A DNA stretch of 64,000 bases from an uncultured Peptoniphilus sp. (GCA_902465645.1 CABQNX010000001.1:1-64000), one strand, 5' to 3'; positions 51,700 through 61,093 are shown, counted from the first letter of the stretch. Made by a program: numbers and translations. The notes: a model not told the origin generated them from the sequence alone.

Positions 51700-53919
51700 T
51701 CAATAATACGAGTCATAATTATATTCAATGGCCTTCTTCTCTTCTGTCACAAGATCTTTATACCAGTTTGGAAAATCAGTTTCTTCATCGTAAACCATCT
51801 TTTGCCAATCTTCATCAGTAAGTCTTTCCTTATTTAAAAATTCGTAGTAAGAGAAACTTGCTCCTCTACCCATGTAAAGTTTTCCTTCATGTGGATAGAT
51901 TACAAAAATTTCCATAGGCTTACCTGTTCCAATGCTAAATATTTCATCCTTAGGAAGGCCTACGCTATTTTCTACAACTCTCATTAGGTCAACTACTACT
52001 GGCATCCTCCTGTCAGTGGCATTCTCAATTTCATACCAATTAGAAATTTGATTTTCGTCAGAAGACTCCACGAAGTCAACCATTAGACTTTCCATTTCTC
52101 CACCAATATATAATAAGTATGATATTTCTTCTCCTGTTAGTGGCTCGTTTTGAAGTTCCTTAATAGAAAAGTCTCTAAACTTCACTACCATAGCTTGGAA
52201 CTTGTTTATTTTTTCTTCATACTTTTCACTTAACATTTGACGATCCTTTAAATTTACCTTTGTAAATTCAAGAAGCCAATTTAATTTTTCGTAAAGTTCT
52301 ACATTTGGCTCAACGTAGGATTTTGGAATTTCCATTTCTCCTCCGCCACCCATTTCAGCCATGACTGCCTTGCCATATAAAACTGTGTCGTGTTTTAACT
52401 CTGCAAAAGATCCAAGGGCAGATACTAGGTCCTTCCTTTCCCAAGCATCATTTCTCATAAACATTGGATAGCCCTCTCCAAATTTTTGATCATAGGACTT
52501 TAACATCCATAGCCAACCACGATACATATTTTTTTGCCAGTCTAAGTCTTCCATCTTCTTCACACTTGAAATATTTTCATCAGTTCTTTCCTTGTACTTA
52601 TCCCAGTGAGAATTGTAAGGATCCTTATCTAAAATTTCTCTCGCCTTTTCATTTCCAAAAGCAGCCATAAGGTCCAAGCCAGAATAAATTGGTCTATCAG
52701 ATGGGTGATTTGGACTTGCAAGGTCAACGACATTTTGCATTAATACGCTATCCATAACTGCCCTTTGTGGCATAAATCTAAAAGACTTGCCCATAAAACC
52801 TGCGACTTGTGGATCTGGATGGGACTTTAAAACTTCATAGACAGTTTTTAAATTTTTATTATCATCTAGTTTGTTAATGTCAAAATCTTTTCCATAAACT
52901 CCATAAAGCGTCCTTGCATATTCTCTTATAGAAAGATCATCAGCAGATTCCACCATAAAGTCAATTGGCTCAACTAAATCTTCCCAAGTTTTTAAAATTT
53001 CAGGATTTTTATAAATTGAATAAGTTAGAAGAAGTCCTTGCAAGATACTGTCTTCATCAGGCTTGCCTTCGTTTTCTATAAATAACCCAATTTGACCAAA
53101 GTACATTGTGCCCGAAAAATATCTTTTTAAATCTTCACTTCTAGTGTAGTGACCTCTCGGTTTAAGTTGTGAAAAATCTACGTCCCTTCCAGTGATAGCT
53201 GAAGAAGCAATTTCTTCTGAGCTTGCTTTTTTTATCTCTTCTTCATAAATCTTCTTGGCTTCTTCAGGTAAGTTTTCTGGTTCAATTCCCAAGAGCTTAA
53301 GGCCAGTTGCTATAAAGGCAATGTTTCTATTTTGAATTTCTTTTAATCTCTCGTTTTTTATTTCACTTAAAAGATTTATATTTTCAGCAAGCAAACTTTG
53401 ATTTAAGCTAATAGATTTTGGATAGAGCTCTTCCTTTTCCAAATTTCTCAAAAATCCATCATAGAAAATATGGAAGATGTGAGTTACTGAATCAGTTGTC
53501 ACAAAACTTGCTAATTCTTTGTATTCATTGTCTTCATAAACTTGGTGAATTTGGTCAAATTCATAGTTCCATGGTTCTTCACTATATTGGTTGTCCTCTA
53601 AATTTTTTGGCTTAGTAATTACAAAACCATTTTTTAATAGCATTTCCTTTTGTTTTTCTGTAAAATCTCCAAATTTAGAAAAATTAACCACATTGGAAAA
53701 ATCTTTTGCAAGTGTATAATCTTCAAGGCTTGGTGTAAATTCAGAAAGTTTGTAATCAATGTAAGTGGTTTTATTTTCCATTTCATCTAAAAATTTTGTA
53801 TCTTGTAATTCAATCTTCGCAGTTTCCTTTTCTGGCAAAGTCCCCTTATCATTTTTACAGGCTGATAAAAGAGTAAGTGCCAAAAGCGAAGTTACAAGTA
53901 TTTTTATCTTTACTTCCAT
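51700..53919 (-). CDS. DUF3160 lipoprotein
   Basis: 739 residues, exported by a lipoprotein signal with lipobox LLSAC (Cys about 21). The mature part matches DUF3160 proteins: FVTTDSVTHIFHIFYDGFLR near residue 145, SFRFMPQRAVMDSVL, and a C-terminal GTGKPMEIFVIYPHEGKLYMGRG. No function is known for the family. The start overlaps the end of the next lipoprotein gene by 10 bases, so the two are made together. ATG behind AAGGAGATG. Confidence 0.82.
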   Translation of the reverse strand: MEVKIKILVTSLLALTLLSACKNDKGTLPEKETAKIELQDTKFLDEMENKTTYIDYKLSEFTPSLEDYTLAKDFSNVVNFSKFGDFTEKQKEMLLKNGFVITKPKNLEDNQYSEEPWNYEFDQIHQVYEDNEYKELASFVTTDSVTHIFHIFYDGFLRNLEKEELYPKSISLNQSLLAENINLLSEIKNERLKEIQNRNIAFIATGLKLLGIEPENLPEEAKKIYEEEIKKASSEEIASSAITGRDVDFSQLKPRGHYTRSEDLKRYFSGTMYFGQIGLFIENEGKPDEDSILQGLLLTYSIYKNPEILKTWEDLVEPIDFMVESADDLSIREYARTLYGVYGKDFDINKLDDNKNLKTVYEVLKSHPDPQVAGFMGKSFRFMPQRAVMDSVLMQNVVDLASPNHPSDRPIYSGLDLMAAFGNEKAREILDKDPYNSHWDKYKERTDENISSVKKMEDLDWQKNMYRGWLWMLKSYDQKFGEGYPMFMRNDAWERKDLVSALGSFAELKHDTVLYGKAVMAEMGGGGEMEIPKSYVEPNVELYEKLNWLLEFTKVNLKDRQMLSEKYEEKINKFQAMVVKFRDFSIKELQNEPLTGEEISYLLYIGGEMESLMVDFVESSDENQISNWYEIENATDRRMPVVVDLMRVVENSVGLPKDEIFSIGTGKPMEIFVIYPHEGKLYMGRGASFSYYEFLNKERLTDEDWQKMVYDEETDFPNWYKDLVTEEKKAIEYNYDSYY

Positions 53920-54515
53920 TTTACTTCATCTCCTTCTAAATATAATTCGAATTTCTTTCCATCTATCTCAACTTTTTTCTCCTTGTCTAAAAATTTTGGC
54001 TCCTTCTTTATAACCTCACTTCCATGATTTCTCTCGACAGCGAAATTTGTCCAGTCATAGACTCCAAATAGATAATTACCGTCTATATTTTTTTCTATAG
54101 AAATAATTTCATCGTAAGCATCTCCATCAAGGTCACATAAATTAAAATCTTTTATAGGATTGTATAGTCTTGAAATTCTTAATTTTGGCCTTAACTTTTG
54201 ATTTTTGAAGTCAATATTGTATAAGAAACACCTCCTGGCAAACTTTTGATCAAAGGGAGTTTTTTTATAAACTCCAAGTGCCAGTTCCATTTCACCACCA
54301 TCCACATTAGCTAAGTCAATCTTCCAAGGCCTAAGGTCACTTACATCAATAACGAATTCTTCGTTTTTATTTTTAATCCTCAGCTCACTTCCATACTCAC
54401 CATCAAGAGAAATGATTTCTGCTAAAAGATTAGCTTGGCTTGCACTATCTATAACTTTAGCTTCATCGCCTCTACATCCTGTCAAAAAAATAAGTAAAAA
54501 TATTAAGTATTTCAT
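53910..54515 (-). CDS. Small lipoprotein with an FG-GAP-like calcium motif
   Basis: 201 residues, lipobox FLTGC (Cys 14). The mature domain is beta-rich and carries CDLDGDAYDEIISI, the calcium-loop pattern of FG-GAP/VCBS repeats. Family not recognised. First gene of a two-gene unit with the DUF3160 lipoprotein. There is no ribosome-binding site: TGATATAAT lies exactly six bases before the ATG, so the message is predicted leaderless. Confidence 0.65.
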   Translation of the reverse strand: MKYLIFLLIFLTGCRGDEAKVIDSASQANLLAEIISLDGEYGSELRIKNKNEEFVIDVSDLRPWKIDLANVDGGEMELALGVYKKTPFDQKFARRCFLYNIDFKNQKLRPKLRISRLYNPIKDFNLCDLDGDAYDEIISIEKNIDGNYLFGVYDWTNFAVERNHGSEVIKKEPKFLDKEKKVEIDGKKFELYLEGDEVKWK

Positions 54516-54530
54516 GCTTTTATTATATCA
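54516..54530 (-). promoter_or_regulatory. Extended -10 promoter with leaderless geometry
   Basis: TGA followed by TATAAT (complement 54522-54527), six bases, then the ATG at 54515; same geometry as at 18942-18956. Confidence 0.6.
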
Positions 54531-54664
54531 TTTAATTTACCAGTTTACTTATGTAAAGTTTTTTAATTTTTTTCATAAATTTTCAAAACTTAATAAATTG
54601 AAAATTTTTTATTAGCTTAACTCTATTTGAATATTTTTAATCTTAAATTATAAAAAATTACAAA

Positions 54665-54696
54665 ATAAAAAACCCAGGAAATTTTCCTGAGTTTTC
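54665..54696 (-). terminator. Terminator of the cmk-plsC-ispH-rpsA operon
   Basis: A stem of about 12 bp (54669-54680 with 54684-54695) with one wobble, flanked by A/T runs. Confidence 0.85.
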
Positions 54697-54753
54697 TATA
54701 ATTTAAAGAGTTTCTCTTAGACCCTCTTAATATTTAAATTCAAATAAGAATTA

Positions 54754-56841
54754 TTATTCATTATCTGTGTTTTCTTCAGTTGCATCTTCGTCGATTAGAT
54801 CAGCGTCAAGATTTGCATCTGAGAAGTTAAGTCCTAGCATTTCTCCAATAGTCATGTTGAAGTCATCTTGTTTAGGTTCTTCAATTTTCTTTTCTCTCTT
54901 TGGAGCTCTTCTTTCTCTTCTAGGTTTTCTTTCTCTTGGTTTAGCTTCTTCGCTTTCTTCTTTTTCTTCAGGTTCAATTAGAGCCTTGATTGAAAGAGAA
55001 ATCTTTTGATTTTCTTCATCAATGTCAGTTACCTTAACTGTAACTTCTTCACCAATAGAAAGTTTATCTTGTGGTTTTTCAACGTGTTCTCTTGAGATTT
55101 GAGAAACGTGAAGTAGACCATCAACGCCTTGTTCAAGTCTTACGAAAGCACCGAAGTCAAGTAGGTTTACAACCTTACCCTTAACAACGTCGCCAACTTT
55201 AACTTCTTTTGTAAATACATCCCATGGTTTTTCCATAGTTTGTTTTAGTCCAAGTGCGATTCTATTCTTTTCTTTATCTACATTAAGAACTTGTACTTTT
55301 ACAACATCTCCAGGTGCTACTACATCTGAAGGGTGTTTAACTCTGTTCCAAGAAAGTTCAGAGATATGGATAAGTCCATCTACTCCTCCAACATCTACGA
55401 ATGCACCAAAGTTAGTTAATCTTTGTACAGTTCCTTCGATAATGTCTCCTTCTTCAAGCTTGTCATATACTTCATCACGAATCTTGTCTAATTCTTCTTG
55501 AAGTACATTCTTTCTTGAAAGAACAATTCTTCTCTTTCTCTTATCAAAATCGATAATTTCAGTTTCGAATTCTTCTCCAATGAATTTGCTTAAATCTTTT
55601 TGGAATCTAACAGAAACATGAGATGCTGGTATAAATGCATTAAGTCCTCTGTAATCTGCAGTAAGTCCGCCCTTAACTTGGTTTTTAACAGTTACTGTTA
55701 TATTTTCTTTGTTGTTATAAAGTTCTTCAACTTCATCCCAAACCTTCATGTCAGCAACTCTTTTTGTTGAAAGGACAACATTGCCGTCTCCATCATCCAT
55801 CTTTAGAATGTAAACATCAATTTCTTGACCTTGTTCGTAAAGATCTTGAGGATTTACATCAGGTCCTCCTGCAAGTTCATCTCTTGAAATGATACCATCT
55901 GATCTGTATCCAAGATTAACCATTACTTCTGAATCAGTTATATATAAAACCTCTCCAGTTACTACTTCGCCACGTCTAATTCTCTTAAAAGAATTTTCGA
56001 TGGCTTCCATCATCTCACCTTTGTCAAAATTTTCCATCCTACTAACAGCCTCCTTGATTACCGATTCCGGTGTGGATGCTCCGGCGGTAATACCTATTTT
56101 ATTAAATTTTTTAAATATATTTAAATCAATATCTCTAATGGACTGAATTAAAAATACATTTTTACAATTTAATTTCGCAATTTCTGCAAGTTTTTTTGTG
56201 TTGGAAGATTTTTTGCCGCCAAGTACAATTAGGGCGTCAACATTTTTTGATAAATTCCTAACACTTTCTTGTCTCTCGAAAGTTGCATTACATATAGTAT
56301 TATAAACTAAAACTTCATCTTTTGAAATATCTTTTATAAGATTTGTTGCTTTTTCGAAAAAATCTACATTATTTGTAGTTTGTGAGACAATAACTAGCTT
56401 TCCCTCTGGAATTTTTATATCTTCCAAATTTGAAATAATTGTTGCAGAGTCATTGCATCGAGAATTTATTCCCACCACTTCAGGGTGGTCTTGATTCCCA
56501 ATAATTACTATATTATAACCTTTTTTGTAGAAATTATCTACTATATTATAAACTTTTTCTACCTTAGGGCAAACACAATTTATTATCTCATTATTATTTT
56601 TTTCTAGTTTGTCTAAAATTCTCTTGTGGACTCCGTGACTTCTTATTATTACCTTGGAGTTTTCTACATTGGTGTCATCAATTGTCACAACTCCTAAGTC
56701 TTCAAGTTCTTTTACTACTCCTTCATTGTGAACAAGGTCGCCATAGGAATAGACTCCCTCACCTGCATTGTCAAAGGCCATCTTAACAGCCCTTTTCACT
56801 CCGCCACAAAATCCATGCTTATCAGCTACAATAATTTCCAT
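54754..56841 (-). CDS. ispH-rpsA: Fused IspH (HMBPP reductase) and ribosomal protein S1
   Basis: 695 residues. Residues 1 to about 280 are IspH, the last enzyme of the MEP isoprenoid pathway: cluster cysteines in HGFCGGVKRAV (C12), NCVCPKVEK and NTICNATFER, and the SQTTNN motif. Residues from about 300 to 640 carry four S1 RNA-binding repeats (GEVLYITDSEVMVNLGY, VKGGLTADYRGLNAF, GTVQRLTNFGAFVDVGG, GKVVNLLDFGAFVRLEQ). A charged tail follows. The fusion is known from several clostridia. The start overlaps plsC by 16 bases. It shows that this organism uses the MEP route. Confidence 0.97.
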   Translation of the reverse strand: MEIIVADKHGFCGGVKRAVKMAFDNAGEGVYSYGDLVHNEGVVKELEDLGVVTIDDTNVENSKVIIRSHGVHKRILDKLEKNNNEIINCVCPKVEKVYNIVDNFYKKGYNIVIIGNQDHPEVVGINSRCNDSATIISNLEDIKIPEGKLVIVSQTTNNVDFFEKATNLIKDISKDEVLVYNTICNATFERQESVRNLSKNVDALIVLGGKKSSNTKKLAEIAKLNCKNVFLIQSIRDIDLNIFKKFNKIGITAGASTPESVIKEAVSRMENFDKGEMMEAIENSFKRIRRGEVVTGEVLYITDSEVMVNLGYRSDGIISRDELAGGPDVNPQDLYEQGQEIDVYILKMDDGDGNVVLSTKRVADMKVWDEVEELYNNKENITVTVKNQVKGGLTADYRGLNAFIPASHVSVRFQKDLSKFIGEEFETEIIDFDKRKRRIVLSRKNVLQEELDKIRDEVYDKLEEGDIIEGTVQRLTNFGAFVDVGGVDGLIHISELSWNRVKHPSDVVAPGDVVKVQVLNVDKEKNRIALGLKQTMEKPWDVFTKEVKVGDVVKGKVVNLLDFGAFVRLEQGVDGLLHVSQISREHVEKPQDKLSIGEEVTVKVTDIDEENQKISLSIKALIEPEEKEESEEAKPRERKPRRERRAPKREKKIEEPKQDDFNMTIGEMLGLNFSDANLDADLIDEDATEENTDNE

Positions 56842-57416
56842 TTAACTTCATCACCATACACTATTCTCATTATGTCTTGGGAAATATTTTCAAGCTCCCC
56901 TGGAGAATATTTTATTTCCTTATTAATTTTTACAGGCTCCCTAAAGTAAATCCTAGTCTTCCTAAAGGGCTTGTAGTCTCCCTCAATATAAACTGGAAGG
57001 ACTCTTGAATTTGTCTTTTGCGCAATAAGGGCTATGCCAGACTTTATTCTCGTGTAGTCAGCTTCCTTTACCCTAGTTCCTTCAGGAAAGATTCCAAGAA
57101 CATCTTCATTTTTTAAAATTTTTAGAGATTTTTTTATGGCTGCTAGGTCATTCCCCTCTCTATCAATGGGAAAGGCTCCAAGCTTAGTTAAAAAACCTCC
57201 AAAAAATTTATTATTAAATAGTTCCTTCTTCGCCATCCAAAAAATTTGTCTTTCAAAAATTGCTGAAATAGCCACTGGATCTAGGTTGCTCTTGTGATTG
57301 CCACAAATTATTAATCTTTCAGAATCTTGTGGAATATTTTCTCTTCCATGGACTTCAAGTCTATAGATGTGTCTCATAAAAAATCCCACAATACCTCTAA
57401 CAGCAAAGTAAAACAT
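56826..57416 (-). CDS. plsC: 1-acyl-sn-glycerol-3-phosphate acyltransferase
   Basis: 196 residues. Makes phosphatidic acid from lysophosphatidic acid at the membrane. Acyltransferase blocks GNHKSNLDP (HxxxxD), LGAFPIDREG and FPEGTR are present, after a short hydrophobic N-terminus. ATG behind AAAGGTGATGT. Between cmk and ispH-rpsA, a conserved clostridial order. Confidence 0.94.
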   Translation of the reverse strand: MFYFAVRGIVGFFMRHIYRLEVHGRENIPQDSERLIICGNHKSNLDPVAISAIFERQIFWMAKKELFNNKFFGGFLTKLGAFPIDREGNDLAAIKKSLKILKNEDVLGIFPEGTRVKEADYTRIKSGIALIAQKTNSRVLPVYIEGDYKPFRKTRIYFREPVKINKEIKYSPGELENISQDIMRIVYGDEVKWKLL

Positions 57417-57419
57417 ACA

Positions 57420-58040
57420 TCACCTTTTTATATAAGAAATTATTTTTTCAATTGTCTCTTCAGCATTTAAGTCTGTACTGTCAATTAAAATTGCATCTTC
57501 TGTTTGAATAAGTGGAGAATTTTCCCTGTGAGAGTCATTATAATCTCTAACTTTTAAGTCCTCTAGGATTTCTTCAAAAGATACCTTGTCGTCATCAATT
57601 TGCTTATATCTTCTCATAGCACGAGTCTTGACATCAGCAGTCAAGAAAAATTTATATTCAGCGTCTTTTAAGACAACTGAGCCAATATCTCTTCCCTCCA
57701 TTACAACGTCTTTGTCTCTTGCAATTTCTCTTTGCATTTTCACGAGATAGTCTCTAATAATTTTCTTTTTGGACATCTCTGAAGTCTTGTTGGAAATTTC
57801 ATTTTCTCTTATTTCCTTTGAGACATCTCTTCCGTCAAGAAAAATTTTATCTCCCTCAAAAGATATTTTTGTGTTTTTAAGAATCTCTTCATAGGAAGAC
57901 TCATCTTTCTTTAGAAGCTTAAGGGTAATTGCCCTGTACATAGCTCCTGTGTCAACGTATAAGACCCCAAGTCTCTTTGCAATTTCCTTTGCAAGAGAAC
58001 TTTTCCCTGAGCCTGCTGGTCCATCTATTGCAATTTTCAT
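57420..58040 (-). CDS. cmk: Cytidylate kinase
   Basis: 206 residues from the ATG behind GGAGGTAAAA; a TTG that overlaps this site is rejected. Phosphorylates CMP and dCMP. P-loop AIDGPAGSGKSSLAKEI, VDTGAMYRAITL, EGRDIGSVVL and RDYNDSHRENSPL are all intact. First gene of the cmk-plsC-ispH-rpsA operon. Its leader contains a terminator-like hairpin just before the ribosome-binding site. Confidence 0.96.
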   Translation of the reverse strand: MKIAIDGPAGSGKSSLAKEIAKRLGVLYVDTGAMYRAITLKLLKKDESSYEEILKNTKISFEGDKIFLDGRDVSKEIRENEISNKTSEMSKKKIIRDYLVKMQREIARDKDVVMEGRDIGSVVLKDAEYKFFLTADVKTRAMRRYKQIDDDKVSFEEILEDLKVRDYNDSHRENSPLIQTEDAILIDSTDLNAEETIEKIISYIKR

Positions 58041-58050
58041 TTTTACCTCC

Positions 58051-58077
58051 AAAAAAAATCACTACTTAGCGTAGTGA
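58051..58077 (-). terminator. Hairpin with T8 tract, BaiN-2 terminator and possible cmk attenuator
   Basis: A perfect 7-bp stem TCACTAC/GTAGTGA (58059-58065 with 58071-58077), 5-nt loop, T8 on the minus strand. The T-run touches the cmk GGAGG site. It follows the BaiN-2 stop but lies downstream of the cmk promoter. Confidence 0.8.
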
Positions 58078-58091
58078 CTCTTATCATTGTT

Positions 58092-58120
58092 ATTATATTT
58101 TATTTTTGAAAATAAGTAAA
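58092..58120 (-). promoter_or_regulatory. Promoter of the cmk operon
   Basis: -35 TTTACT (complement 58115-58120), 17-bp spacer, -10 TATAAT (complement 58092-58097). The predicted start near 58085 puts the whole hairpin in the leader. Confidence 0.7.
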
Positions 58121-58123
58121 GGC

Positions 58124-59314
58124 TTAGAGATTTATGCCACAGGAGTAGCCAGTTGAATTTGCAATTTGAATATTAAATCCACCAGTTAGTCCATCGATAT
58201 CTATGACTTCACCAATAAAGTATAAGCCTTTAACAAGTTTTGACTCCATAGTCTTTGGGTCAATATCCTTAACATCGATACCGCCACTTGTTACTATTGC
58301 CCTGTCAATATCATCGAGACTAGCAAAAATTAATTTAAAGTTTTTAATTGTTTTTACAAGCTCTTCTCTTTCTTCTTTTGTAATTTGATTTATCTTTTTG
58401 TCTCCAGGAATTTTTGCAGAATCAAGAACATAAGCAATCAAATCTCTTGGAAGAAGATTTCTCATCACATTTTCAATATTTTTATTTTGATTATCTTCAA
58501 AATCTCTCAAAATCCTATTATCCAACTTTTCTTTTGAAAGGGCTGGCTTTAAGTCCAGATAAAGCTCAAAATCATTAAGTCTATTAATTTTGCTTGAAGT
58601 CGTTAGGACAATGGGACCTGATATTCCCCTGTGAGTGAATAGCATTTCACCAAATTCTCTAGAAATAATTTTTTTATCTTTCTCAACTCTTAATTCAACA
58701 TTTTTTAGGCTAAGTCCTGCCAAATCAAAATTATTTGAGAGATTAATCCCAATTAGTCCTGGCTTGGGCTCAATGATTTTATGACCAAACTCTTTTCCAA
58801 ATTTGTAGCCGTCCCCAGTTGACCCTGTGAGTTTGTAAGAGATACCGCCACTTGCAATTACCACCTTATCAAATTTTTCTCTGCCATTTAAGATAAAGGT
58901 CTCTCCATCTTTTTTTATGGTCGTAACTTCTGTATTAAGTCTTACTTCGACCCCAACTTGTCTAAGCTTTTTCTCATAGGTCTTGATGACATCAGATGAC
59001 TTGTCACTTGCTGGGAAGACCCTACTTCCTCTTTCAACCTTTAGGGGCAGGCCTAGGTCTTCAAAGTAGTAATAAGTTGTGAAGGGTGAAAAAGAATAAA
59101 TTGATGAGAACATAAAGGAAGGGTTTCTCGCAAGGTTTTTCATAAAATCTTTTTCGTCAGTGTAATTTGTTAGATTGCACCTTCCCTTGCCAGTGATAAA
59201 TAATTTTTTGCCAAGTTTTTCATTTTTTTCAAAGAGGACAACTTGGTGATTTTCTCCTGCCTTAATGGCACACATCATGCCAGCAGGTCCTCCTCCTATA
59301 ATTCCAATTCTCAT
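58124..59314 (-). CDS. BaiN/HI0933-family FAD-dependent oxidoreductase (paralogue 2)
   Basis: 396 residues, same family as 5220-6422: IGIIGGGPAGMMCAIKAGE at the start, KKLFITGKGRCNLTN, GDGYKFGKEFGH, and a C-terminal GEVIDIDGLTGGFNIQ. The two paralogues differ clearly along their length, so they are old duplicates or separate subfamilies. ATG behind GGTGACTAG, overlapping mnmM by 4 bases. Last gene of the nucleoside phosphorylase-scp operon. Confidence 0.88.
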   Translation of the reverse strand: MRIGIIGGGPAGMMCAIKAGENHQVVLFEKNEKLGKKLFITGKGRCNLTNYTDEKDFMKNLARNPSFMFSSIYSFSPFTTYYYFEDLGLPLKVERGSRVFPASDKSSDVIKTYEKKLRQVGVEVRLNTEVTTIKKDGETFILNGREKFDKVVIASGGISYKLTGSTGDGYKFGKEFGHKIIEPKPGLIGINLSNNFDLAGLSLKNVELRVEKDKKIISREFGEMLFTHRGISGPIVLTTSSKINRLNDFELYLDLKPALSKEKLDNRILRDFEDNQNKNIENVMRNLLPRDLIAYVLDSAKIPGDKKINQITKEEREELVKTIKNFKLIFASLDDIDRAIVTSGGIDVKDIDPKTMESKLVKGLYFIGEVIDIDGLTGGFNIQIANSTGYSCGINL

Positions 59315-59865
59315 CTAGTCACCTTCTTTTCGATTAAGTAAACAATGGGTGGATTGTGTTTTTGATTATAAAATTCTCTCTTCTCTACTTTAAAAATTTT
59401 TTGATCAAGAGTTTTTAAAAATTCATCGACTCCTTCTCTCTCTTCAAAAGAGTTTTCGTGACCCAGGTATGAAACTACAATTATTACTCCAGCTTCATTT
59501 ATTCTGTCTGTGGCCTTTTTCAGTGACTCAATAGTTGAGTCTCTTAAAGTTGTAATCTTTTTATCAGAACCTGGCAAAAATCCTAAATTATAAATTACTA
59601 GGTCAAAACTCTCCACCCTATCAATATTAGCATGGGAGTCCAAATATAATTCAAAGTTTTTATAATCTTTTAATAATCCTTTAGTCTTATTAATGGCCTC
59701 TTCTTGGACATCAAATCCATAGACAAAGCCATCTTGTCCAACAGATTCTAAGAGCTTTAAGGTGTCATTTCCTTTCCCCACAGTTGCATCAACTGCAATT
59801 TTTCCTAAAAAATTATGAGATAGGACTTCATCCACTATCTCATAATACTTTTCTTTCACTATCAT
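59311..59865 (-). CDS. mnmM: tRNA mnm5s2U methyltransferase MnmM (YtqB family)
   Basis: 184 residues, class I SAM methyltransferase: AVDATVGKGNDTLKL (motif I), YGFDVQEEAI, YNLGFLPGSDKKITT and the end motif FYNQKHNPPIVYLIE, which is specific for this group. Adds the last methyl to wobble U34 in B. subtilis. ATG behind AAAGGG; overlaps both neighbours. Confidence 0.88.
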   Translation of the reverse strand: MIVKEKYYEIVDEVLSHNFLGKIAVDATVGKGNDTLKLLESVGQDGFVYGFDVQEEAINKTKGLLKDYKNFELYLDSHANIDRVESFDLVIYNLGFLPGSDKKITTLRDSTIESLKKATDRINEAGVIIVVSYLGHENSFEEREGVDEFLKTLDQKIFKVEKREFYNQKHNPPIVYLIEKKVTR

Positions 59866-60569
59866 TTTAATCCCTTTAGATATTTAACTTCTTTTTCATT
59901 TAGATACCTATAGTTTCCTGGTTCAAGGTCTAAGAGCTGAATTTCTCCCATGGAAATTCTCTTTAACTTCTTAACCTTATGGCCAATATAATCAAACATC
60001 CTCTTAACTTGATGATTTTGTCCTTCAAAAATTTCTATTTCAAGAATGGAATCTTGCTTGAAGGATTTTAAAATTTTTACATTTGCTGGAGAAGTTTTTA
60101 AGTCCCTAATGTCAAGACCTTCTCTTAAGAGAGAAAGCTCACGGGCATTGGGAGTCCCCTCAACAGTTACAATATATTTTTTCCCAATTTTATATCTTGG
60201 GTGCATCATGATATTTGCAAGTTGACCGTCATTTGTTAGAAAAACTAGGCCAGTTGTGTCAATGTCAAGCCTTCCTACTGGATAAACCCTGTAATCATCG
60301 GGCACAAGATCAGTGACAGTTGGCCTGTCTTTTTCATCTGATGCAGAAGTTACAACTCCTATGGGCTTATTTAAAATCATATAAACTTTTTTGCCTTCAA
60401 GTGTTAATCTTTTTCCATCGAGGTAAACCCTATCAACGTTGGGGTCAACCTTTGTTCCATGTTCTGTCACAACCTTGTCGTTAACTCTAACAAGTCCCTG
60501 CTTTATAAATTCTTCGCACTTTCTTCTCGATGCAGCTCCACAATGAGCCATATATTTTTGTAATCTCAA
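59862..60569 (-). CDS. rluB: rRNA pseudouridine synthase RluB/RsuA family
   Basis: 235 residues: N-terminal S4 domain (MRLQKYMAHCGAASRRKCEEFI), catalytic Asp in VGRLDIDTTGLVFLTND and NHQVKRMFDYIGHKV. TTG start behind AGGAGG with 7-nt spacing, overlapping the scpB stop. Downstream of scpB, the usual Firmicutes order. Confidence 0.94.
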   Translation of the reverse strand: MRLQKYMAHCGAASRRKCEEFIKQGLVRVNDKVVTEHGTKVDPNVDRVYLDGKRLTLEGKKVYMILNKPIGVVTSASDEKDRPTVTDLVPDDYRVYPVGRLDIDTTGLVFLTNDGQLANIMMHPRYKIGKKYIVTVEGTPNARELSLLREGLDIRDLKTSPANVKILKSFKQDSILEIEIFEGQNHQVKRMFDYIGHKVKKLKRISMGEIQLLDLEPGNYRYLNEKEVKYLKGLK

Positions 60570-61093
60570 TTAGATTCCTCCTCTAATTCCTTTAAGTCAG
60601 GTAGCTCTTCCAAGTTTTCCATCCCAAATTTTTGTAGAAATTTTTCTGTTGTTGAATAGAGATTAGGATGACCAATCCTATCTAGTTTGCCAGAAATTTC
60701 TATTAAATCAAAATCCAAAAGTCCCTTAATAGTTGAGTCGCAGTTAACTCCCCTTAGTTCTTCTACCTCTAACTTTGTCACTGGCTGCTTGTAGGCAATA
60801 ATAGAAAGAGTCTCAAGGGCAGGCTTTGAAAGATTTTTTTCATTTTTTTCTTGTATCAAGTTTTTTAAGTAGGGCTCATTTTCTTGCTTAGTTCCCAGTT
60901 GAAACTTCCCGTCAACTTCCCTAAGCCTTAGACCCGATGTCTCGTCCTTATAATTTTCTTTCATCTCCAAAAGAATTTCTCTCGCATAGTCCTTCCTAAG
61001 TTCTAAGGTAGATGCAAGATCCTCTAAGCTTATGGGATCGCCCCAGATGAAAAGAATTGATTCAATTATTGATTTCAGCCTGTTCCTGTCCAT
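60566..61093 (-). CDS. scpB: Segregation and condensation protein B
   Basis: 175 residues, two winged helices; SIIESILFIWGDPISLEDLA and ALETLSIIAYKQPVTKLEVEELRGV are diagnostic. Partner of ScpA and SMC in chromosome compaction. Overlaps scpA by 32 bases. Confidence 0.95.
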   Translation of the reverse strand: MDRNRLKSIIESILFIWGDPISLEDLASTLELRKDYAREILLEMKENYKDETSGLRLREVDGKFQLGTKQENEPYLKNLIQEKNEKNLSKPALETLSIIAYKQPVTKLEVEELRGVNCDSTIKGLLDFDLIEISGKLDRIGHPNLYSTTEKFLQKFGMENLEELPDLKELEEESN

